Notes under the pieces: model-generated | Told to the model about the DNA's origin: nothing | The model's input: the letters and a program-made list of their open reading frames with translations, nothing else | Database searches by the model: none | Source of the DNA: Bacillota bacterium | GTDB taxonomy: Bacteria; Bacillota; Clostridia; Lachnospirales; Lachnospiraceae | Direction of reading: 5' to 3' | DNA length: 64,000 nt | NCBI GenBank assembly: GCA_023386815.1 | Contig: JAEWIZ010000018.1 | Coordinates: 1 to 64,000, forward strand | Position numbers and translations under genes: made by a program | Shown here: positions 59,776 through 64,000 of the stretch, piece after piece | Layout of the letters: every line of letters starts with the position of its first letter | Position numbering within the stretch: position 1 is the first letter of the stretch

Positions 59776-62379
59776 TTATTTTCTTACATCTTTCAGGATT
59801 TTTCCTACCTGAATCATCAGTGTAGGAATAAATGCCAAGAGATAGATCATACCTAACTGTATCCCTGTTAACGGTGCAATGGAAAATAATTTCTGAACCA
59901 CAGGTATAAATAACACCAGGTTTAATAAAACCAAACCTGATACAAAGGCCAACAAACTGTACCAGTTTCTTGAGAAACCAATGCGGAAGATGGAATGTAT
60001 GCTACGACAGTTAAACCCATGGAATAACCTTGCCAGTGTTAAAGTAGCAAAAGCCATCGTACTAGCAACCGCCTCAGAGCCGGAGTTAAGACCCAGATGG
60101 AAGGCTATCATGGTACAGATCGCTATTAATCCACCCTGAAGGAATAAGGTAGCAAGGAACTCTTTGTTTAGTATGCTTTCCTTCGGATTTCTTGGCTTCT
60201 GGGAAAGGAGGTTCTCCTCCGGTGGTTCCATACCAATGGCAATGGCCGGCAAAGAGTCGGTTAACAGGTTAATGAAGAGTAAATGTACCGCATGGAATGG
60301 TACCGGTAAAGCAAGGATGGATGTATATAAAACACTTAAAATACCTGCCATATTACCGGATAGGAGGAATTGAATTGCATGTTTTATATTTTTATATACA
60401 TTTCTTCCATTAGCAACAGCCTTAATAATCGTTGCAAAATTATCATCCGATAATATCATAGCCGCAGCATCCTTGGATACTTCAGTCCCGGTGATTCCCA
60501 TAGCAACACCGATATCCGCTTTTTTAAGAGCCGGCGCATCATTAACACCATCACCGGTCATCGCAACGATATTACCCTTTCTTTGCCAAGCGTTTACAAT
60601 TCTAATTTTATTCTCGGGAGATACACGGGCATATACAGATATTTTCTCAATCTTACCATCTAATTCTTCGTCTGATATGGAATCGAGTTCTGTTCCTGTC
60701 AGCGCCAGGTCTCCATCTTCAAAGATTCCTATCTGTTTGGCTATGGCAACAGCGGTTATCTTGTGATCTCCTGTAATCATAACCGGACGTATCCCCGCAC
60801 GTTTTGCATCAGCAACTGCGGCTTTTGATTCTTCTCTTGGCGGATCTACCATAGAAATCAGTCCAAGGAAGATGAAGTCTGTTTCATTTTCGAGTGTTAA
60901 GTTATAATCATCCCCAACCTCTTTGTATGCGAAAGCTAGAACACGAAGTCCATTTTCAGAAAACTCCTGATTCTTGTTAAGAATATGGTCGCGATCCTCT
61001 TCCGTAATATCACGGATTCCTTCTTCTGTTCGAATCCGTATGGTACGATTCAGCAATACATCAAGAGCGCCCTTTGTTAGAATCGTAGGGATTCCTCGAA
61101 GCTCATATTTGGTACTCATCAGCTTTCGATCCGAGTCAAAGGGAAGTTCACCCAGACGGGGCATCATATCTCGAATTTCTTCATCCAATACTTGAATTTT
61201 TCTTGCCATCTCAAGTAAAGCGTATTCTGTCGGATCACCAATGGCAATTTCATTATGAATTGTAGCATCATTGGTCAGGATTGCATCATAAAGTAAATAA
61301 CGGTGAAGCTGGTTTTTTAAATCAATTTGATCTATGTTTAACGTTTCATTGTTAATATAAACCTGTTGAACAGTCATCTTATTCTGAGTTAGAGTACCAG
61401 TTTTATCAGAACAGATCACCGATACGCAACCAAGGCTTTCCACTGCCTTTAATTCCTTAATGATGGCCTGCTCTTTCGCCATCTTCTGCGTTCCCATCGC
61501 TTGTACTATGGTTACGATGGAGCTTAATGCCTCTGGTATTGCAGCTACGGCAAGAGCCACAGCAAACATCAGAGAATCCAGTATGGGCATCTGGCGAAAG
61601 ACACTAAGCAGGAATACCAATGCACAGATAATCATAATGATAAAAGCAAGTTTTTTGCTGAAGTTATCCAGACTCACCTGAAGAGGAGTCTTCTTTTCCT
61701 TTGTATCATTCATCAGTCCGGCAATCTTACCTATCTCTGTGTTCATACCGGTATCTGTTACAATTACCATAGCACGCCCATAGGTGACTAAGCTTCCGGA
61801 GAATACCATATTGATTCGATCACCAAGAGGAACTTCTCCAGATAGGGTTTCATCACCCTTATCTACATTGGTGGATTCACCTGTCAGGGAGCTTTCATTC
61901 ACCTGAAGAGAGTAATTATTCAAGATTCTGCCGTCTGCGGCTACTAGATCTCCAGCTTCTAAGAGAAGAATATCACCTGGTACGACTTCTCTCGAGGGAA
62001 TCTCTGTTTTTTTACCGTCTCTTAGGACTTTCGCATTCGGCGAGGAAAGTGACTTTAGACTTTCCAATGATTTTTGTGCTTTCTCATGCTGAATTGTACC
62101 AAGCACAGCATTTAATATAATAACTGCAAGAATTACGATGGTACTCTCAAGATTACCTGAAAGCATGGAGATGGCAGCTGCAAAGATAAGTATGATAACA
62201 AGAAAGTCTTTAAATTGCTCTGCAAAAACCTGAAGCATGCCTTTTTTCTTTGCTTCCTGCAGAACATTATCACCCTTTTCTTCTCTTATCCTGCCTGCCT
62301 GCTCAGAAGACAATCCTTCCGTAGTGGCATGCATTTGCTGTAGAAGTTCATCTTTCTGTAACTGATACCATTGTTTCAT
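59776..62379 (-). CDS. P-type cation ATPase, likely Mn2+/Ca2+ exporter
   Basis: An 867-aa P2-type pump. Cation_N domain at the start, actuator TGES in SSLTGESTNVD, membrane motif AIPEALSSIV, phosphorylation site CSDKTGTLTQN, and hinge TGDGVNDAP are present; about ten membrane helices. Sequence alone would say Ca2+-type, but the yybP-ykoY-like leader upstream points to Mn2+ export. The start at 62377-62379 follows AAGGAGG. Terminator downstream. Confidence 0.92.
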   Translation of the reverse strand: MKQWYQLQKDELLQQMHATTEGLSSEQAGRIREEKGDNVLQEAKKKGMLQVFAEQFKDFLVIILIFAAAISMLSGNLESTIVILAVIILNAVLGTIQHEKAQKSLESLKSLSSPNAKVLRDGKKTEIPSREVVPGDILLLEAGDLVAADGRILNNYSLQVNESSLTGESTNVDKGDETLSGEVPLGDRINMVFSGSLVTYGRAMVIVTDTGMNTEIGKIAGLMNDTKEKKTPLQVSLDNFSKKLAFIIMIICALVFLLSVFRQMPILDSLMFAVALAVAAIPEALSSIVTIVQAMGTQKMAKEQAIIKELKAVESLGCVSVICSDKTGTLTQNKMTVQQVYINNETLNIDQIDLKNQLHRYLLYDAILTNDATIHNEIAIGDPTEYALLEMARKIQVLDEEIRDMMPRLGELPFDSDRKLMSTKYELRGIPTILTKGALDVLLNRTIRIRTEEGIRDITEEDRDHILNKNQEFSENGLRVLAFAYKEVGDDYNLTLENETDFIFLGLISMVDPPREESKAAVADAKRAGIRPVMITGDHKITAVAIAKQIGIFEDGDLALTGTELDSISDEELDGKIEKISVYARVSPENKIRIVNAWQRKGNIVAMTGDGVNDAPALKKADIGVAMGITGTEVSKDAAAMILSDDNFATIIKAVANGRNVYKNIKHAIQFLLSGNMAGILSVLYTSILALPVPFHAVHLLFINLLTDSLPAIAIGMEPPEENLLSQKPRNPKESILNKEFLATLFLQGGLIAICTMIAFHLGLNSGSEAVASTMAFATLTLARLFHGFNCRSIHSIFRIGFSRNWYSLLAFVSGLVLLNLVLFIPVVQKLFSIAPLTGIQLGMIYLLAFIPTLMIQVGKILKDVRK

Positions 62380-62493
62380 TTTATCCTCCTTTTTTCGGGG
62401 AAGTAGTTCCAATCCTGCTAATATCCGGTCATTTAGATCATATATTTATCTTCACCTCATGATATTTACCGTAAACACACCTACTTATGCAAC

Positions 62494-62640
62494 AAAAAAA
62501 GACTTTTAAATGGGGCTATACGGAATTACCTCCGAAAGCTCCCTTTAAAAGTCTTGTAACCATAAGATTGGCATGCACACCCAGGTTTTAACACCGCATT
62601 GTTGGATGACGCATTTAAACTACTCCCTTTTAGCTAGGTC
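62494..62640 (-). ncRNA. yybP-ykoY (Mn2+) riboswitch with terminator
   Basis: On the minus strand: AAAAGGGAGTAG (plus 62620-62631) is the signature 5' loop of yybP-ykoY aptamers, followed by CGTCATCC and ending in CAAGACTTTT, which pairs with AAAAG to close P1. The same CTTTT strand starts a 12-bp terminator AAGACTTTTAAA / TTTAAAAGTCTT followed by seven T residues (plus 62494-62555). So aptamer closure and termination are mutually exclusive, as expected for a switch that allows expression at high Mn2+. Confidence 0.75.
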
Positions 62641-62667
62641 ATATTATCTGTATTTAACTAGAGTGTA

Positions 62668-62696
62668 ATTATATTGGAAACTCAGGTTGATGTCAA
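62668..62696 (-). promoter_or_regulatory. Promoter of the riboswitch-P-type ATPase unit
   Basis: On the minus strand, TTGACA (plus 62691-62696), 17-base spacer and TATAAT (plus 62668-62673), both perfect consensus, about 40 bases before the aptamer. Confidence 0.85.
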
Positions 62697-63039
62697 GCCA
62701 TTTCTTAGTTATGAAACCCTTTTAATGGAATTTTAATAATATAAATCCAACTACTCTTAGTCAAATGATACAATAACAAAGCCATTATCATTGCAACTAT
62801 TCCTCTATCGTTTTTTCAGTCTTTACAATCTTGGCGACAAAAATGATCATAAACGAAAAGGCACAAGCCACAACCATATGAAACCGCCGATCCTTTGTTG
62901 GTTACATTTATTGTGTCTTGTACCTCTATATCCTGTTTACAGAATTCTTATACCTATAACTATAATAGCGAATACAAAGCTTACTTCACTTGTCACATTC
63001 CATAACGCTATCTCATCCTTGCCGCAGAAGAGCGATCAA
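62697..63039. other. Intergenic region 3' of ileS
   Basis: A 343-bp stretch between the P-type ATPase promoter and the ileS stop codon. It contains a 110-codon plus-strand frame (62791-63123) that overlaps ileS on the opposite strand and lacks a ribosome site; it is not considered a gene. No strong hairpin terminator was seen for ileS. Confidence 0.4.
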
Positions 63040-64000
63040 CTACAGCTTCTCCACACCAAGAGTTACCTCTTCGCCATTCAAGCTCCACTCTTTTGTGTAG
63101 CCCTGTACGTTATCAAGCAATAACTCCTCTGCGAGTACTTCTGATTTGATATGGTCAGCATTGCGTTCCATGATTTCCTTGATCTTAGCATTGCCGGTCT
63201 GAGATACACGGATATGATCCATCACCTCAAAACCTGCTTCCTTACGCATGGTCTGAATCTTACTGATAATCTCGTTTACAAAGCCTTCTTCGATTAACTC
63301 CTCTGACAGATTCGTATCAAGAACTACGGTGATTCCATGATCCGAATCAGATACGAAGCCTTCCATCTGTGCTGCTTCAATTAACAGGTCATCCTTTTCA
63401 AGAACTGCTTCTGCGCCGTCAAGAACAATCTTTAACTGTCCGGTTGCATTGAGTTCATCCATTGCAGCATTCCCATTCAGTTCAGAAAGAAGAGTACGGA
63501 TTGCACCAATCTGCTTACCAAATTTCGGTCCCAAAGTCTTAAGCTGAGGCTTAAAGCTATAGGAGGTGAAGTCTCTTACATCCTGTGTAAATATAACTTC
63601 CTTCACATTCAATTCTTCTGCAATAATTGCAGTATAGAAGGAGGTAAGCTCTTTCTCTGCCTTTACATACATCTTGCCAATCGGCTGACGATTTTTAATG
63701 TTAGCAGCATTTCTGCAAGCACGGCCAAGTACAACAATATCCAGTACTTCTTCCATGTTTACTTCTAATTCAGTATCAATCCACTCCTCTTGATGGGTAG
63801 GATAATCACATAAATGAATACTCTTAGGAGCATTCTTATCAATCTTAGCTACAAGGTTCTGATAAATATCCTCTGTCATAAATGGAATAAATGGAGCTGA
63901 CAGCTTGGATACGGTAACCAGTGCAGTATACAAGGTCATATATGCGTTGATCTTATCTTGAGGCATATCCTTTGTCCAGAAGCGTTCACGACTTCTTCTA
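63040..64000 (-). CDS. ileS: Isoleucyl-tRNA synthetase, C-terminal part (partial)
   Basis: The frame is open to the right edge; the visible 320 residues start within RRSRERFWTKDMPQDK. SAPFIPFMTEDIYQNL is the anticodon-binding domain, and RACRNAANIKNRQPIGKMYV followed by the tail with SELIEEGFVNEIISKIQTMR-like sequence fits the C-terminal region of the long IleRS class. The 5' part, including the HIGH and KMSKS motifs and any T-box, is outside the window. Confidence 0.93.
   Translation of the reverse strand, partial: RRSRERFWTKDMPQDKINAYMTLYTALVTVSKLSAPFIPFMTEDIYQNLVAKIDKNAPKSIHLCDYPTHQEEWIDTELEVNMEEVLDIVVLGRACRNAANIKNRQPIGKMYVKAEKELTSFYTAIIAEELNVKEVIFTQDVRDFTSYSFKPQLKTLGPKFGKQIGAIRTLLSELNGNAAMDELNATGQLKIVLDGAEAVLEKDDLLIEAAQMEGFVSDSDHGITVVLDTNLSEELIEEGFVNEIISKIQTMRKEAGFEVMDHIRVSQTGNAKIKEIMERNADHIKSEVLAEELLLDNVQGYTKEWSLNGEEVTLGVEKL

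Noticed and set aside
62791..63123. 110-codon plus-strand frame 3' of ileS
   Set aside because: Overlaps ileS antisense by more than 80 bases, no ribosome site, no recognisable domain.
1..64000. CRISPR array
   Set aside because: No regularly spaced repeats of 20-40 bases were found; the only tandem repeats are the 51-bp duplication and the three-stem repeats.

Overview
The window looks like the chromosome of an AT-rich anaerobic Firmicute, most likely Lachnospiraceae/Clostridia. This is inferred from gene content: an HndABCD-type [FeFe] hydrogenase operon with a second sensor-like hydrogenase cluster, a reverse rubrerythrin with PerR, a YesN/YesM-type two-component pair beside a CUT1 sugar importer, a c-di-AMP receptor and a QueT transporter. 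Ribosome binding sites are strong and Gram-positive. No tRNA, rRNA or CRISPR array was recognised.

Layout. 1-121: 5' end of a group II intron abutting the stop codon of a sugar permease. 122-7039 (minus): histidine kinase, AraC-type regulator, sugar-binding lipoprotein and two permeases. 7311-22137: an integrated element of about 14.8 kb bounded by a 28-bp direct repeat. It carries a tyrosine integrase, excisionase-like and other small proteins, a ribbon-helix-helix-like protein under a perfect palindrome, a zinc-ribbon protein, a type I restriction-modification operon (hsdRMS) and a PARIS-like ATPase/DUF4435 pair whose ATPase begins with an IF2-N-like domain. 22166-24139: queT and an LCP-family gene. 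24484-36635: asnS, then a hydrogenase-regulation cluster (PHP, DRTGG, HydS-like hydrogenase, two histidine-kinase-type ATPases, degenerate GGDEF protein) and the hndABCD-type operon. 36846-43335: a chemoreceptor and a cupin regulator with potABCD. 43673-48923: reverse rubrerythrin, perR, glycerate kinase, GntP permease and CdaR regulator. 49330-52856: heterodimeric ABC exporter. 52995-59467: DEAD-box helicase, YgiQ radical SAM protein, trigger-factor-like lipoprotein, DarA and a GNAT enzyme. 59776-62379: P-type ATPase under a probable Mn2+ riboswitch. 63040-64000: the C-terminal part of ileS.

Most striking observation: the element is inserted inside the leader (candidate preQ1-type riboswitch) of queT. 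The 28-bp crossover repeat contains the last hairpin of the leader. The element's right end supplies a complete substitute promoter (TTGCAA-17-TATAGT) and aptamer half directly upstream of queT. The displaced native promoter (TTGCAT-17-TATAGT) and aptamer half remain at the left junction. Integration therefore swaps, rather than destroys, the regulatory region of the transporter. Direct repeats that look like integrase arm sites lie at both ends, and on the right they abut the substitute promoter.

Other structure worth attention: a family of three-stem-loop intergenic repeats (two tandem copies at 30781-30965, one on the other strand at 24359-24450); a perfect 51-bp tandem repeat before hndB whose hairpins carry an exact anti-Shine-Dalgarno sequence; and palindromic operator candidates in front of several element and chromosomal genes. 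All family names come from reading translated sequence and motifs; no database search was run.
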